Source: an uncultured Schlesneria sp. | Lineage (GTDB): Bacteria; Planctomycetota; Planctomycetia; Planctomycetales; Planctomycetaceae | DNA length: 45,266 nucleotides | Assembly (NCBI GenBank): GCA_903858935.1 | Contig: CAIOKO010000069.1 | Span: 1-45,266 of the forward strand | Direction: 5' to 3' | Shown: in pieces, positions 25,201 through 33,736 of the stretch | How the letters are laid out: every line of letters starts with the position of its first letter | Numbering within the stretch: the first letter of the stretch is position 1 | The notes under the pieces: generated by a model | What the model was told of the DNA's origin: nothing | Seen by the model: only the letters and a program-made list of their open reading frames with translations | Database searches by the model: none | Translations under genes and position numbers: made by a program

Positions 25201-26007
25201 CTCATTGAGATCGACCCTCGTATTGATCTTGATCGTTTCAAAGAAGGGTGAAATGGTTTCTCTAACACTGGTCAGCGTTTCAACGAACTTGGGATCACGA
25301 CGCTGAGCCAATAACAAAAGCCAATCCTTGATGACAAACAGATTGTTCGCTTCCTTCTGGAAGACGGTCCGAAGTGCATTGAATCCTTCGTCACTTGTTT
25401 GATCGGTTGACGTCGCCTGCAACAGGGCGAACAGGTCGTATGCAGCACCGACAGAATTGGGGTTAAGCTTGATCGCTTCGCGCAAATCTTTCAGCGCTTC
25501 GTCCGTCTGCTCCTGCTTTGAAGCCACGCGCGAGGCAATGATCCACGGAATGAACGACTTTGGTTCCGTTGCTTTTGCTGATTCAATCGCTTCGTTGACC
25601 TTCGCCGCCGCTTTGGCAAACCGCTGTTGATCACGATTCCTGTCGATACTCTCGAAATCCAGTTGTCGACAAATGGCCAGATTTCGAGGACCGAACGGGT
25701 CGGCGGGAACCAGGCGCACAACTTCGGTCAGCGCCGCATCCGCCGCAGCGAATTCGTGATTCTCAAGATGGCCCAGTGCCTGGTTCCGCAACTCGATCAG
25801 TTTCAGCGAATCTTCGCGTGATAACCTGGTGATAGTCGGTTGGGGAGGGGTTGGAGGTGGCGGATTTGCCCCCGGACCTTTGTCGAGGATCGGCGCGATG
25901 GCGAACCAGAACGCTGTTAGTAATGAGAGGCCGACACCCAGTAAAAGTAATGGCAGCAACCACAGTGTATTGACGTTTTTTTCAGGCTCAGGCGGGGAGG
26001 TGTCCAT
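22246..26007 (-). CDS. TPR/FG-GAP/ASPIC-UnbV repeat protein, membrane-anchored
   Basis: A 1253-residue protein. A single N-terminal membrane helix is at about 13-38 (LWLLPLLLLGVGLSLLTAFW), then a Pro-rich linker. TPR-like helical repeats cover about 65-210. Several FG-GAP/VCBS calcium-type repeats lie at about 365-765, with DxDxDGxxD loops (DIDNDGDLDLAV, DFDNDGTTDVIV, DVDRDGDLDLVT). An ASPIC/UnbV segment follows at about 790-840 (VELKSQQKYQAKVV, HFGLGANQRAEIVRVLW). The remaining 400 residues are an unnamed C-terminal region with CPYLYTWNGERFEFVTD. Planctomycetes carry many such proteins, probably extracytoplasmic; their role is not known. The ATG at 26007 has a weak ribosome binding site. Confidence 0.88.
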   Translation of the reverse strand: MDTSPPEPEKNVNTLWLLPLLLLGVGLSLLTAFWFAIAPILDKGPGANPPPPTPPQPTITRLSREDSLKLIELRNQALGHLENHEFAAADAALTEVVRLVPADPFGPRNLAICRQLDFESIDRNRDQQRFAKAAAKVNEAIESAKATEPKSFIPWIIASRVASKQEQTDEALKDLREAIKLNPNSVGAAYDLFALLQATSTDQTSDEGFNALRTVFQKEANNLFVIKDWLLLLAQRRDPKFVETLTSVRETISPFFETIKINTRVDLNEIIQKALDAAKDGNWQVAQRSMMTTRNLIVSEAARDKRFVILDSLEYVLPDFGEEFQAQADLPKPASPSSNPVHFLPPAETAVWPRAVGCRDVSVVDFDLNGRSDVLVLQDDQMIAWERGQESQPWTVLAQSPTGGTYSGFLACDFDDDVDQELKKIPTDLQPADALKHEYSVRSLSHTADPDVLLFGPSGLKLLENTKQNKSSDARSFVVRSGGSAFDEVRNVVCVAVADIDNDGDLDLAVSTTGGLRIFSNRGNLTFDETTSRSILSPADVTVTALAIVDWDQDADIDLFVATTRGSGWLENVRHGRLRYRSLEEFHEVQGATSLRINDFDGDLSWDIAAAGPNGVNVISTNRTPGGLVSLRQVSKIPATAAPSLNVGDFDNDGTTDVIVLDSRGAAIFRNDGNGGFAPVPGAEADWLKGVKSLIVNDVDRDGDLDLVTIDPNGIAFLSSQCCESDNPNHGWIEVKLVADQVRPGEQNSDKRTNHLNIGGKVELKSQQKYQAKVVTDPVSHFGLGANQRAEIVRVLWTNGIPMNLINPKLDEAVCIEQKLVGSCPYLYTWNGERFEFVTDLLWNAPLGLKFAENVIAPWREWEYIKIDGDKLKALDNEYALRVTAELWEAEYFDQFKLFAIDHPAGTEIFTNEKVGPPTLAEPKIHTVQNPRRPVSARDTYGRNVLDQVVTRDNIYTKTFERRLAQGLTEEHFLELDLGDFPDAKNVTLFLTGWMYPGSTSLSVQHSQNPDLPTPRPPALYAPDASGEWREVRAFMGFPGGKTKTIAVDVSDLFSSNDHRLRIVSTMELFWDKVFFTIDEPPVDFVQTELTLVRAELVDRGGVSQRSWPPSGNGPDQFDYHDLVPGDAWPAMSGYFTRYGDVLPLLTARDDHLVVTGSGDEIRLAFAEPTTPIQDGWVRDFVLYSVGWDKDADLNTVYGDTVEPLPFEGMTVYAHRDGESRPVDPGYAQYLRDYQTRQRNPAGFLKQIKRWRK

Positions 26008-26154
26008 GACGCGATCGCTTGATACAAGAGACGGAAGAAAAGATCGGGTTTCCTCACAGAGTAAGAACTCCTTCGTCAGTATACCACCATTCCCTCGTCA
26101 CCCCGTCAAAGCCCTGGCGAAGCGGTACGCGTGAATCAATTCTACGGATCTACG

Positions 26155-26201
26155 GAAAATGAAAAACGCGATCGCACGGCGAATGATTCGCCGTGCGATC
26201 G
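26155..26201 (-). terminator. strong Rho-independent terminator of the outer-membrane-like gene
   Basis: A perfect 15-bp stem (26169-26183 with 26187-26201, CGATCGCACGGCGAA and its complement) with a TGA loop. Read on the minus strand it is followed by TTTTTCATTTT. It lies about 90 bases after the stop of the 26289-27266 gene and before the UnbV gene on the same strand, so it separates the two transcripts. Confidence 0.85.
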
Positions 26202-26288
26202 TCATGAGAGATTCATCGGGTTACGCATTACGACAAGTCCACCCGGTGATAATTTTCACTGGTTGAACACGTCGAGGCGATGTCGAAC

Positions 26289-27266
26289 CTAGTACCGAAT
26301 GATCAGATCAATCATCAGTCGGTTCTGGATAATATCTTTGCGTTCGGTATAGGGGATTTCGTAGGCAGCACCGAGTTCCATACGATCGCTTGGTTTGTAT
26401 TTCACGCCGTAGGCACCTGTCACGATGTTGTTCCCCGAAACACTCGTCGAACCGAGGTTAAACAGGTCCAGTCCTTCGACGTTGGCGGGAAACTGATTAC
26501 CGTTGGACATCCAGTGATACCAGTTTGCTTCCGTGAAAATATAGAAGCCGGTGTTTCCCAGCTTTCGGTCCAGGTGATTCGACCAGTATGTACTTTGTGT
26601 ATACGACGACGTGTTGGCGGGAATTCTCGCTCCGAAGGCGGACAGAACGTGCCAGTTCTCGCCCAGTTGTTGACCTGCGGTTGCGAAGAAGTTGAATTCG
26701 CCGTTCCCTTTTCCCTGCAAGGCTTGATGGCTTCCTAAAGGAATCCCGTATGTGAAACCGGTACTGACGATCGTTTGAGTGTCGTAGTTTTTATAGAGGT
26801 TGTATTTCAATCCCGCGTTGACGTCGGCAAATCCGTCGCTCAAAAGGGGGTTTTGCGAAAAGAAGAAGCCGTCCTTCGTGGCAATAATCGACAGGTTTTC
26901 TGTCAGAGCCGCACGTGCCTGCATGGCAAACAACTGAACCTGTCCACCACCCAGTGAACTCGGGACGGTATGGTTGGCAAATATGAAACGAGCTTCCGTC
27001 AATGTCCGAGGGTCTTCAAAATAAACCGGATTCGACATGGGGCTGATGAAGTTTGAAAACCCGTGGTCGCTTGATGCAATCAACCCAAACAGTTTGGGCT
27101 GCGTTGCTTCCGTCGAGGCACAGTTCAAACCCGTCGACGAGCAGTTTGTCGTGCCAAACGGGTTGAAACAGGGAGCGGTAATGAGTGGTTCATCCGACAT
27201 GCCTACCCGAGTTGACGTAAACAACAACACAAAACTGAGCAGTATTTGCCGATGCTTCATCTTCAT
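26289..27266 (-). CDS. predicted outer-membrane beta-barrel protein
   Basis: A 325-residue protein with a signal peptide (KMKHRQILLSFVLLFTSTRVG, cut near MSDEP). The mature part has alternating hydrophobic/polar strands and aromatic-rich ends (for example FSNFISPMSNPVYFEDPRT, AAYEIPYTERKDIIQ), and it ends in IIRY, an aromatic C-terminus common in outer-membrane barrels. Four cysteines near the mature N-terminus (PCFNPFGTTNCSSTGLNC) could form disulfides. The start follows AAGGAAGG by seven bases. Porin or channel is the likely class, but no family was named. It has its own terminator. Confidence 0.65.
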   Translation of the reverse strand: MKMKHRQILLSFVLLFTSTRVGMSDEPLITAPCFNPFGTTNCSSTGLNCASTEATQPKLFGLIASSDHGFSNFISPMSNPVYFEDPRTLTEARFIFANHTVPSSLGGGQVQLFAMQARAALTENLSIIATKDGFFFSQNPLLSDGFADVNAGLKYNLYKNYDTQTIVSTGFTYGIPLGSHQALQGKGNGEFNFFATAGQQLGENWHVLSAFGARIPANTSSYTQSTYWSNHLDRKLGNTGFYIFTEANWYHWMSNGNQFPANVEGLDLFNLGSTSVSGNNIVTGAYGVKYKPSDRMELGAAYEIPYTERKDIIQNRLMIDLIIRY

Positions 27267-27625
27267 TGCGACACCTTCCTTGAACTGCTTGTGACTGGGA
27301 CTTGAATTCGGGATAAACTGGTCCGTTTATCCGAAATTCCGTACGCAACCTATCGGCGTTTTTTTTTCTTCATTTTGATCCGACTGGGATTAGATACTGC
27401 CAATGTCGTCAATCACGATGAACGCACCGATCAACGAAACTTTTCCGATTGAGTAAAATCGTAAAGCCCACTGAGCTCACGCTAGGGAGAACAAATCCGC
27501 GGCATTTGACGTAATCCAATGACTAAAGCGGACTAATGGATATTTAAGTCTAATATTCGAGGCTCGCTTGCACTGCTACAATCCCCCTGGATCGAACTGA
27601 ATGTTTCATTTGGGGACTGTTTGCT
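27267..27625. other. spacer between divergent outer-membrane gene and Rrf2 gene
   Basis: No gene was seen. Near 27531-27557 GACTAAT and AAGTCTAATATTC form partly repeated A/T-rich boxes; Rrf2 proteins often bind such sites, so autoregulation is possible. TAATAT at 27551-27556 could be a -10 box without a good -35. GGGGA at 27612-27616 is the ribosome binding site of the next gene. Confidence 0.35.
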
Positions 27626-28096
27626 GTGTTCTCTCGAGCTGTTGAATACTCTTTACGCGCGATGGTGATGTTGACGGAAGTCAAAGATCAGCCATTGACC
27701 GTACAAGTGATGGCAGAGAGAGGTCAAATTCCAGCCCCGTATTTATCTAAACTCTTGCAGGGCTTGGCACGAGCGGGACTGATCACGTCACAACGGGGGA
27801 CCGGCGGCGGATACGTTCTGGCGCGCAGTTCGGCAGAAATCTCACTTGCCGACATCGTCAAGGTGATGGAACCGCTGCAGCGCCTGTCAAAACAGCAATC
27901 GGGAACCCCTGCTGACAAAAGTCCCTTTCTCATCGAAAAGAAGTTGGATCAGGCCCTGTCACAGGTCAAAATGGTATTTGAAAAGATCTCACTCGAAGAT
28001 CTTCACAAAGAAAGCAATGGCGGGATCCCATTGTGCCACCCCGAGCCACTCGTCAACCTCAGGTTTTCTGACGATAAGCGCCGGCAGAGCTCGTAG
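27626..28096 (+). CDS. Rrf2-family transcriptional regulator lacking cysteine ligands
   Basis: A 156-residue Rrf2/IscR-type winged-helix regulator. The N-terminus MFSRAVEYSLRAMVML, the helix-turn-helix (PAPYLSKLLQGLARAGLITSQRGTGGGYVLARS) and the following ISLADIVKVME are diagnostic. The region where IscR and NsrR carry three cysteines for an iron-sulfur cluster has none here; the only Cys is near the C-terminus (PLCHPEP). It therefore probably does not sense iron-sulfur or NO in the IscR way. Start is GTG 27626 with GGGGA nine bases before. It lies 136 bp upstream of the isoprenoid genes on the same strand and may control them, which is inference. Confidence 0.85.
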   Translation: MFSRAVEYSLRAMVMLTEVKDQPLTVQVMAERGQIPAPYLSKLLQGLARAGLITSQRGTGGGYVLARSSAEISLADIVKVMEPLQRLSKQQSGTPADKSPFLIEKKLDQALSQVKMVFEKISLEDLHKESNGGIPLCHPEPLVNLRFSDDKRRQSS

Positions 28097-28232
28097 TTCC
28101 AGTTTTATCCAACTTTTCGGCGGTCCGACTTTGCTCTGCCAAGCATTGTTGATTAGCATATTCTGGCGATGGAACGCGGCTTGAGTAATGGCCGAGGGGG
28201 TGGCCTGAGCATTCTCTTGATTTCTGGCAGGG

Positions 28233-29198
28233 ATGCGGGTGGACTTGATGTCTGTAGATGGTCAACAGTTTGAAACCGAATTGGCTGAGTTGCGTAACCG
28301 CGTCAATGCGCGGTTAGCCAACTACATGCAACATTTGGAAGACTGCCCAACCCAATTACGCGAATCGATGGCTTATAGCCTGCTCGCCGGAGGAAAACGG
28401 CTGAGGCCAATCCTGGTCCTGCTTGCGAGTGAAACCTGCGGCGGATCGATCGAAGCGGCTCTACCCGCAGCCTGTGCGATCGAAATGATTCATACGTATT
28501 CTTTGATTCATGATGATTTGCCAGCAATGGATAACGACGACTACCGTCGCGGTCGACTGACAAACCACAAGGTTTTTGGCGATGGGATGGCCATTCTTGC
28601 CGGCGATGCTCTTCTGACTCTCGCTTTTGAAGTCATCGCGCGCGATACCCAGCCAGGTCCCGTTGCCGCCGCATGTTGCCTTGATCTTGCCGGCGCCTCG
28701 GGATGGTGCGGCATGGTGGGTGGCCAGGTTGCTGATCTGGAAGCGGAACAGCGACTTGAACAGCAGAATTCGTCGAAAAAATCAACAAATCCGGAATTTC
28801 CGTCAGAGACTGCCCAAAACCTTTCCCAGCTGGAAGCCATCCATCGGCGTAAGACGGGCAGACTGCTATGCTCGGCGGTTACACTCGGTGCCAGGGTTGC
28901 TCAAGCAGATGCCGATTCGATCAATCGACTGCAAGAATACGGATTACGTGTTGGCTTAGCCTTTCAAATTGCGGATGATTTATTAGACGTGACTGGCGAT
29001 GCAGCAAAACTTGGAAAAAAAGTTGGTAAAGATGCGTCACTCGGCAAAATGACCTATCCAGGCCTGTTGGGTATCGATGCAAGTCGTCAAAAAGCTGATC
29101 ACTTGATCCGTGAGGCGTGCGATTTGCTGGAACCCTTTGGAAAACGAGCTGACTCACTGGTCGCGTTGGCAAAATTTGTCACCAGACGAGATCATTAA
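28233..29198 (+). CDS. ispA: IspA-type polyprenyl diphosphate synthase (farnesyl/geranylgeranyl)
   Basis: An all-helical prenyl synthase that condenses isopentenyl diphosphate with allylic diphosphates. The protein is 321 residues. The first Asp-rich motif is DDLPAMDND (D94, D95 ... D100, the DDx4D spacing of bacterial IspA). The second is DDLLD at 248-252. GGKRLRPIL and the RRG block are present. Product length (C15 or C20) cannot be fixed from the motif. ATG 28233 is used; ATG 28248, five codons later, is an alternative. dxs follows 81 bp downstream, as in many bacteria where ispA and dxs share an operon. Confidence 0.9.
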   Translation: MRVDLMSVDGQQFETELAELRNRVNARLANYMQHLEDCPTQLRESMAYSLLAGGKRLRPILVLLASETCGGSIEAALPAACAIEMIHTYSLIHDDLPAMDNDDYRRGRLTNHKVFGDGMAILAGDALLTLAFEVIARDTQPGPVAAACCLDLAGASGWCGMVGGQVADLEAEQRLEQQNSSKKSTNPEFPSETAQNLSQLEAIHRRKTGRLLCSAVTLGARVAQADADSINRLQEYGLRVGLAFQIADDLLDVTGDAAKLGKKVGKDASLGKMTYPGLLGIDASRQKADHLIREACDLLEPFGKRADSLVALAKFVTRRDH

Positions 29199-29279
29199 AA
29201 AGCAAAACAAAAATTACGAATTCAGGCGGGCACCTGCTTTCGCAGAAACAACGGACGAGCATCGTAATTGGAGTCGACA

Positions 29280-31193
29280 ATGAAGTTTGAACTGCTACCG
29301 GAAATTCACTCACCCCTCGATCTCCGCGGCCTGAACGATCAACAATTGGTTCAATTGTCCGAAGAGATTCGTGAGGCGCTGTGCAATCTGGTGCAGGAAC
29401 GGTCTGCTCATTTTGCCAGCAACCTCGGTGTTGTTGAACTCTGTCTCGCACTGCATCTCGTCTACGATTTCTCGAAAGACCGACTGATCTGGGATACCGG
29501 CCATCAAATTTATCCCCACAAACTGATTACGGGCCGGTTCTCGCAATTCTCCACGATTCGGACCAAGGGGGGCCTGATGGGTTTCCCAAACCCGAACGAG
29601 AGTCCTTACGACTTGTTCATGACCGGTCACGCCGGGGCCAGCGTATCGACTGTCCTCGGGATGAAAGCGGCAGACGATTTACTGGGCGAATCCTACCGTA
29701 AATCCGTGGCGGTCATCGGTGACGGGGCACTCCCTTCCGGCGTCGTCTTCGAAGCCATGAATAACGCCGCAGAACTGAAAAGCGACTTGCTGGTCATTCT
29801 GAACGACAACGAAATGGGAATCTGCCCTCGCGTTGGCGGGCTGGCCCAATATCTCGACAAAGCCCGAACGGCCGACTTCTACAACGGACTGAAACGGGAC
29901 GTCAGCTGGCTGCTGAATAAGGTCCCCGTGGTCGGCAAGCAATCGGCCGAGGCGATCGCTCAGTTCAAAACCGCTCTCAAAGGCTTTCTGCACGGAGGAA
30001 TGCTGTTCGAAGAGATGGGCTTCCGATACATCGGCCCGGTCGACGGCCACGATCTGATCGGTCTGCGAAATGCCCTGGAAATGGTCAAGGAAGTCAGTGG
30101 CCCCGTCCTGCTGCACGTCTTCACACAAAAGGGACATGGCTTCGAACCAGCATGTGAAGACCCCGTTACCTATCATGCGCCACCTCCGTTCGCACGCAAC
30201 AAAAAGAACGAAGTCGTCTCGATTAAGAAATCCTCGGCGCGAGCCTATACCAACACCATGAGCGACGCGATTTTCGACGCCATGCAGCGCGACCCCAAAG
30301 TTTGCGTGCTGACCGCTGCAATGTGCGAAGGGAATAAGCTCGGACGTGTCCGTAACGAATTTCCCGACCGGTTCTTCGACACGGGGATTTGTGAAGCACA
30401 CACCGTCGCTTTCGCAGGAGGAATGGCGAAAAGCGGCATGCGACCCATCGTCAATATTTACAGCACGTTCCTGCAGCGAAGTTTTGACCATATCTTCCAG
30501 GAAGTGGCACTCCAGAACCTGCCAGTCACCTTCTGCCTCGATCGCGGCGGTCTCGCAGGACCTGATGGTCCGACGCATCACGGGGTCTTCGACAATACCT
30601 ACATGCGGGTTTTTCCGAACATGACCGTGATGGCCCCCGGCGATGAACTCGATATTGCTCCGATGCTGGATTTCGCTCTGACTCATAACGGCCCGACATC
30701 AATCCGCTATCCGAAAGCCAATGTTGAGAGCATCACGCGACCCGAATGTCCTGTCGAACTTGGCAAGGCGGAAGTCTGGCGCTGGGGTGAAGACGGAATG
30801 TTCGTCGCCTTCGGTTCTCTCTTTACAGACTGCGTCGCCGCCTCGGAAAGATTGAAAGAAGAGGGGCTGGACGTCGGTGTGATCAATGCCCGGTTTGCCA
30901 AACCGATTGACCGCGCCACGATTTTCCGGGCTCTCGAAGAAACCGGGTTTGTGATTACGGCAGAAGAAAATACGATCTGCGGGGGATTCGGCGCGGCAGT
31001 TCTCGAAGCAGCCAACGAAGCGGGAATATCGACGTCAAACCTCAAGTGTCTCGGAATCCCCGATCGATTCATCGAACACGGTGAACGGGACGAATTGCTC
31101 GCGGATATCGGACTGAACGTCGACGGCTTTGTGGCGACGGCACTTGCCATGGCTGACCGGGGGACGCTGGTTGAATGTGAGAACGACGACTGA
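29280..31193 (+). CDS. dxs: 1-deoxy-D-xylulose-5-phosphate synthase
   Basis: Dxs is the thiamine-diphosphate enzyme that joins pyruvate and glyceraldehyde-3-phosphate, the first step of the methylerythritol phosphate route to isoprenoids. The protein is 637 residues. The N-terminal signature DTGHQIYPHKLITGR and the ThDP-binding block GDGALPSGVVFEAMNN are present. The catalytic Glu occurs in GICEAHTVAFAGG, where most Dxs have AEQH; the glutamate is kept. DRGGLAGPDGPTHHG and the C-terminal transketolase domain are intact. ATG 29280 is chosen over TTG 29268 because GGAG lies six bases before it. It is co-oriented with ispA. The function is secure. Confidence 0.95.
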   Translation: MKFELLPEIHSPLDLRGLNDQQLVQLSEEIREALCNLVQERSAHFASNLGVVELCLALHLVYDFSKDRLIWDTGHQIYPHKLITGRFSQFSTIRTKGGLMGFPNPNESPYDLFMTGHAGASVSTVLGMKAADDLLGESYRKSVAVIGDGALPSGVVFEAMNNAAELKSDLLVILNDNEMGICPRVGGLAQYLDKARTADFYNGLKRDVSWLLNKVPVVGKQSAEAIAQFKTALKGFLHGGMLFEEMGFRYIGPVDGHDLIGLRNALEMVKEVSGPVLLHVFTQKGHGFEPACEDPVTYHAPPPFARNKKNEVVSIKKSSARAYTNTMSDAIFDAMQRDPKVCVLTAAMCEGNKLGRVRNEFPDRFFDTGICEAHTVAFAGGMAKSGMRPIVNIYSTFLQRSFDHIFQEVALQNLPVTFCLDRGGLAGPDGPTHHGVFDNTYMRVFPNMTVMAPGDELDIAPMLDFALTHNGPTSIRYPKANVESITRPECPVELGKAEVWRWGEDGMFVAFGSLFTDCVAASERLKEEGLDVGVINARFAKPIDRATIFRALEETGFVITAEENTICGGFGAAVLEAANEAGISTSNLKCLGIPDRFIEHGERDELLADIGLNVDGFVATALAMADRGTLVECENDD

Positions 31194-31280
31194 GAATCCA
31201 CGGCGTTTGATTGTCGCCGATGGTCAGGGAAATTGGATCGGACCAGATCTATCAAGACTCGGAAACAAGGATGTATCCCC

Positions 31281-32630
31281 ATGCTCTCAACACGTTGCTG
31301 GCCTTGCATCGTTGTGTCTGGCTTCTTGATGCTGGTTCCAGCCCCCATCTTTGCGGCCGATAAGTATAAGCTGGAAGAACCGGTCGACGACGCTCGGGTT
31401 TTTGGCGTGGGAACTCGAGTCGAAATCACGGGGAAATTACAGCCGACTCCGAAAGTCGCCCCCTTGTCCCAGACGGCATCCGCTGCGATCTCGTATCGCG
31501 AACGGCGATTGCTGGGGCCGGGTGAGGGTGCCGAATCGTTTCGAGCTGTTCGCGAGTACGAAACCGCTGTCGCTGAAATCGACGTCGATGGAAACAAGAC
31601 CTCGATCCGTCTGCCAGACCCGCTGAAACTGATTGTCGCTCAAGGGCAATCGGAAGGGGTCGAGCTTTACGCACTGGCAGGACTATTGACCGCAAATGAG
31701 CTCGATTTAATTCGCTCACCCGCCGACAGCCTGGCGCTGATTTCGCTACTTCCGAACAAGGAAGTCGAAGTAGGCGAACAGTGGACAGTCAACGAATGGT
31801 CTTTTCAAATGTTGACAGCACTCGATGCGGTCGTGAAAGGGAAACTCGACTGCACGCTCGAATCCGTGGAAAAGGGAATCGCTCGCATCAAACTCGATGG
31901 CAAGCTTGAGGGGGCCGCCGTCGGTTCAACCACTGAAGTCACCATCTCCGGCTTCTACTCCTATCATCTCGACGGAAAATACATCGCGGATACCGACTTC
32001 GTCCAAACGGAAACGCGTGCGCTTGGACCAGTCAGTCCTGCTTTGGATATTAAGGCCCGGGTTCGCTTGCTCCGCTCACCCGCGAAAACGTCGGGACGCC
32101 TCAGCGACCAGAAGATTATCGATCTGGCAGCGAATGAACCCGCCGAGACCGCAAAGTTTCTGAGATTCGAATCACCGTGGAATATCGGGATTCAACACGG
32201 GCGACACTGGCATCTTTATAAGGTCGATGAGACCGTTGCTGTGTTTCGATTGCTCGACGAAGGAAATTTCATCGCGCAATGCGACATGGCATCAATCGCA
32301 CCCGCCAAACCGGGCGAGCATCTGGCCGAACAGACATTTCTCAGTGATATCCGTCGCTCACTGGGCGAACGATTGAGATCAATGAGCAAAGGCGATGTCG
32401 TCCCGTCATCCGATCGAAAATTCATTTTCAAAGTCATGGCAGAAGGTATTGTCGGCGAGCGGCAGATGACCTGGGTTTTCTACCTTGTCGCCGATCCCTC
32501 GGGCCGACAAGCTTCGCTGATGTTCGCTGTTGATACCGACCTGGCCGAAACGTTGGCCAAGTATGATCGTGAACTGGTCGACAATTTGAAGTTTGGTCCG
32601 GCACCCGCACCCCGAGCCGCAAACAAGTGA
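31281..32630 (+). CDS. secreted protein of unknown function
   Basis: A 449-residue protein with a signal peptide ending in PAPIFAADKY. The start is ATG 31281 with AAGG ten bases before; the longer frame from 31233 would bury the signal. The rest is beta-rich with repeated VEVGEQWTV and TTEVTISGFYSYHLDGKYI type strands, and a C-terminal part with FYLVADPSGRQASLMF. No named domain was recognised. It sits between dxs (87 bp) and an alpha/beta hydrolase (37 bp) on one strand, so it may belong to that operon, but no link to isoprenoids is visible. Confidence 0.7.
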   Translation: MLSTRCWPCIVVSGFLMLVPAPIFAADKYKLEEPVDDARVFGVGTRVEITGKLQPTPKVAPLSQTASAAISYRERRLLGPGEGAESFRAVREYETAVAEIDVDGNKTSIRLPDPLKLIVAQGQSEGVELYALAGLLTANELDLIRSPADSLALISLLPNKEVEVGEQWTVNEWSFQMLTALDAVVKGKLDCTLESVEKGIARIKLDGKLEGAAVGSTTEVTISGFYSYHLDGKYIADTDFVQTETRALGPVSPALDIKARVRLLRSPAKTSGRLSDQKIIDLAANEPAETAKFLRFESPWNIGIQHGRHWHLYKVDETVAVFRLLDEGNFIAQCDMASIAPAKPGEHLAEQTFLSDIRRSLGERLRSMSKGDVVPSSDRKFIFKVMAEGIVGERQMTWVFYLVADPSGRQASLMFAVDTDLAETLAKYDRELVDNLKFGPAPAPRAANK

Positions 32631-32667
32631 CGTCATCAGGGCGTTGGGTGAAGGACAGAGGTCAAAG

Positions 32668-33405
32668 GTGAATACCGATCCACCAGACGTGATTGATGAA
32701 TCGAAAACGTCGCCGCAGGCGACACAACCCCCTTTGATCCTGCTCCCTGGACTCGGTGGTGATTCGCGCCTGTTCCGACCGCAACGTGCCGTCTTCCCGC
32801 AATTGGTTTTGCCCGATTGGATTGAGCCAGAGCCCGATGAACCTCTCGCGGACTACGCCGCCAGGTTTGCCAAAATCCTTGATCCTGGCCGGCCCTGCTT
32901 TATCGGTGGAGTCTCGTTTGGCGGTGTTGTCGCTCTGGAGTTGGCCACACATCTGAAAGCGCGCGAATGCTACTTAATGGGAAGCATTCGATCGCCCCGG
33001 GAAATACCCCCGCGACTGAAGTTCTTTCGACCCATTTCGAATCTGGTCATGATCCCCAAATGGCTGTCACCCTGGGTCTTGACCTGTGGAGGTCGCTGGT
33101 TGACCCCGAAAGTGCGAGGCTCTTTACATCAATTGAACGATGCCGACGATCGCTTCTTACGCTGGGCCGCCAAAGCGATCTTGAAATGGACTCCGTCTGC
33201 AGAAGTCGAAAACGTGCGAGTCGTACAGATCCACGGCGACCGCGATCGAGTCTTTCCATATAGCCACAACTATGCTGACAAGACGATCAAAGGTGCGGGG
33301 CATCTGGTCTCGCTGACCCATGCTGACGAGGTCAATGATTACCTTCGCGAACGAATGGCATCCGCCCCGAATTTTGACGAATTACATCCGGCCAGATCGC
33401 ATTGA
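32668..33405 (+). CDS. alpha/beta-hydrolase fold protein
   Basis: A 245-residue hydrolase-like protein with a recognisable triad: Ser in GGVSFGG, Asp in QIHGDRDRVFP, and His in GAGHLVSLTHADEV. LILLPGLGGDSRLF is the oxyanion-strand region. No signal peptide is seen. GTG 32668 is chosen because AGAGG precedes it by seven bases and because the open frame from 32593 would overlap the previous gene by 38 bases. Substrate unknown; esterases and thioesterases of this type are common. Its 3' end overlaps a convergent lipoprotein gene by 24 bases. Confidence 0.8.
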   Translation: MNTDPPDVIDESKTSPQATQPPLILLPGLGGDSRLFRPQRAVFPQLVLPDWIEPEPDEPLADYAARFAKILDPGRPCFIGGVSFGGVVALELATHLKARECYLMGSIRSPREIPPRLKFFRPISNLVMIPKWLSPWVLTCGGRWLTPKVRGSLHQLNDADDRFLRWAAKAILKWTPSAEVENVRVVQIHGDRDRVFPYSHNYADKTIKGAGHLVSLTHADEVNDYLRERMASAPNFDELHPARSH

Positions 33406-33597
33406 CGACGGGCTGCTTAACGTCGACGGGCCGCGATGCGAATAATCCATACCGGCAGACCTCATCCAATCGTATCTCTCTTCGTAAAGCTCATTTTGAC
33501 GCTGGATGGACGAAGTCGTCATCCCACCACTTGTCGAAGCACAACCGAAGGTGGATTGCAGAGCGACAAAAATTAATAGCAACAGTAAGAGTCTCAT
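33382..33597 (-). CDS. small lipoprotein
   Basis: A 71-residue product with a Leu-rich signal (MRLLLLLLIFVALQ) and a lipobox-like STFGC at about 15-19, then a short Ser/Arg/Met-rich mature part. That is the pattern of a lipid-anchored periplasmic protein. A GGTGA lies close before the ATG. The 3' end overlaps the hydrolase gene on the other strand. No family is known to me; short length makes the call moderate. Confidence 0.55.
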   Translation of the reverse strand: MRLLLLLLIFVALQSTFGCASTSGGMTTSSIQRQNELYEERYDWMRSAGMDYSHRGPSTLSSPSSMRSGRM

Positions 33598-33736
33598 CAG
33601 ATCACCACGAACTGATTCCCCAAGTTTTGTTCCGACAATTGAAATATCGACTTCGGAATTCCACTACGATATCGAATCGGCTTAAGATCTGTTCAGGCAG
33701 GCGAAAAATCGTCGACCTGGACCCACCAAAGCTTAC

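Noticed and set aside
29679-30686. A 335-codon frame on the minus strand inside dxs
   Set aside because: It is antisense to a secure, fully conserved gene, has no family features, and arises from codon usage of dxs.
30707-31597. A 296-codon minus-strand frame over the end of dxs and the next gene
   Set aside because: Ser-rich antisense shadow of two better supported genes.
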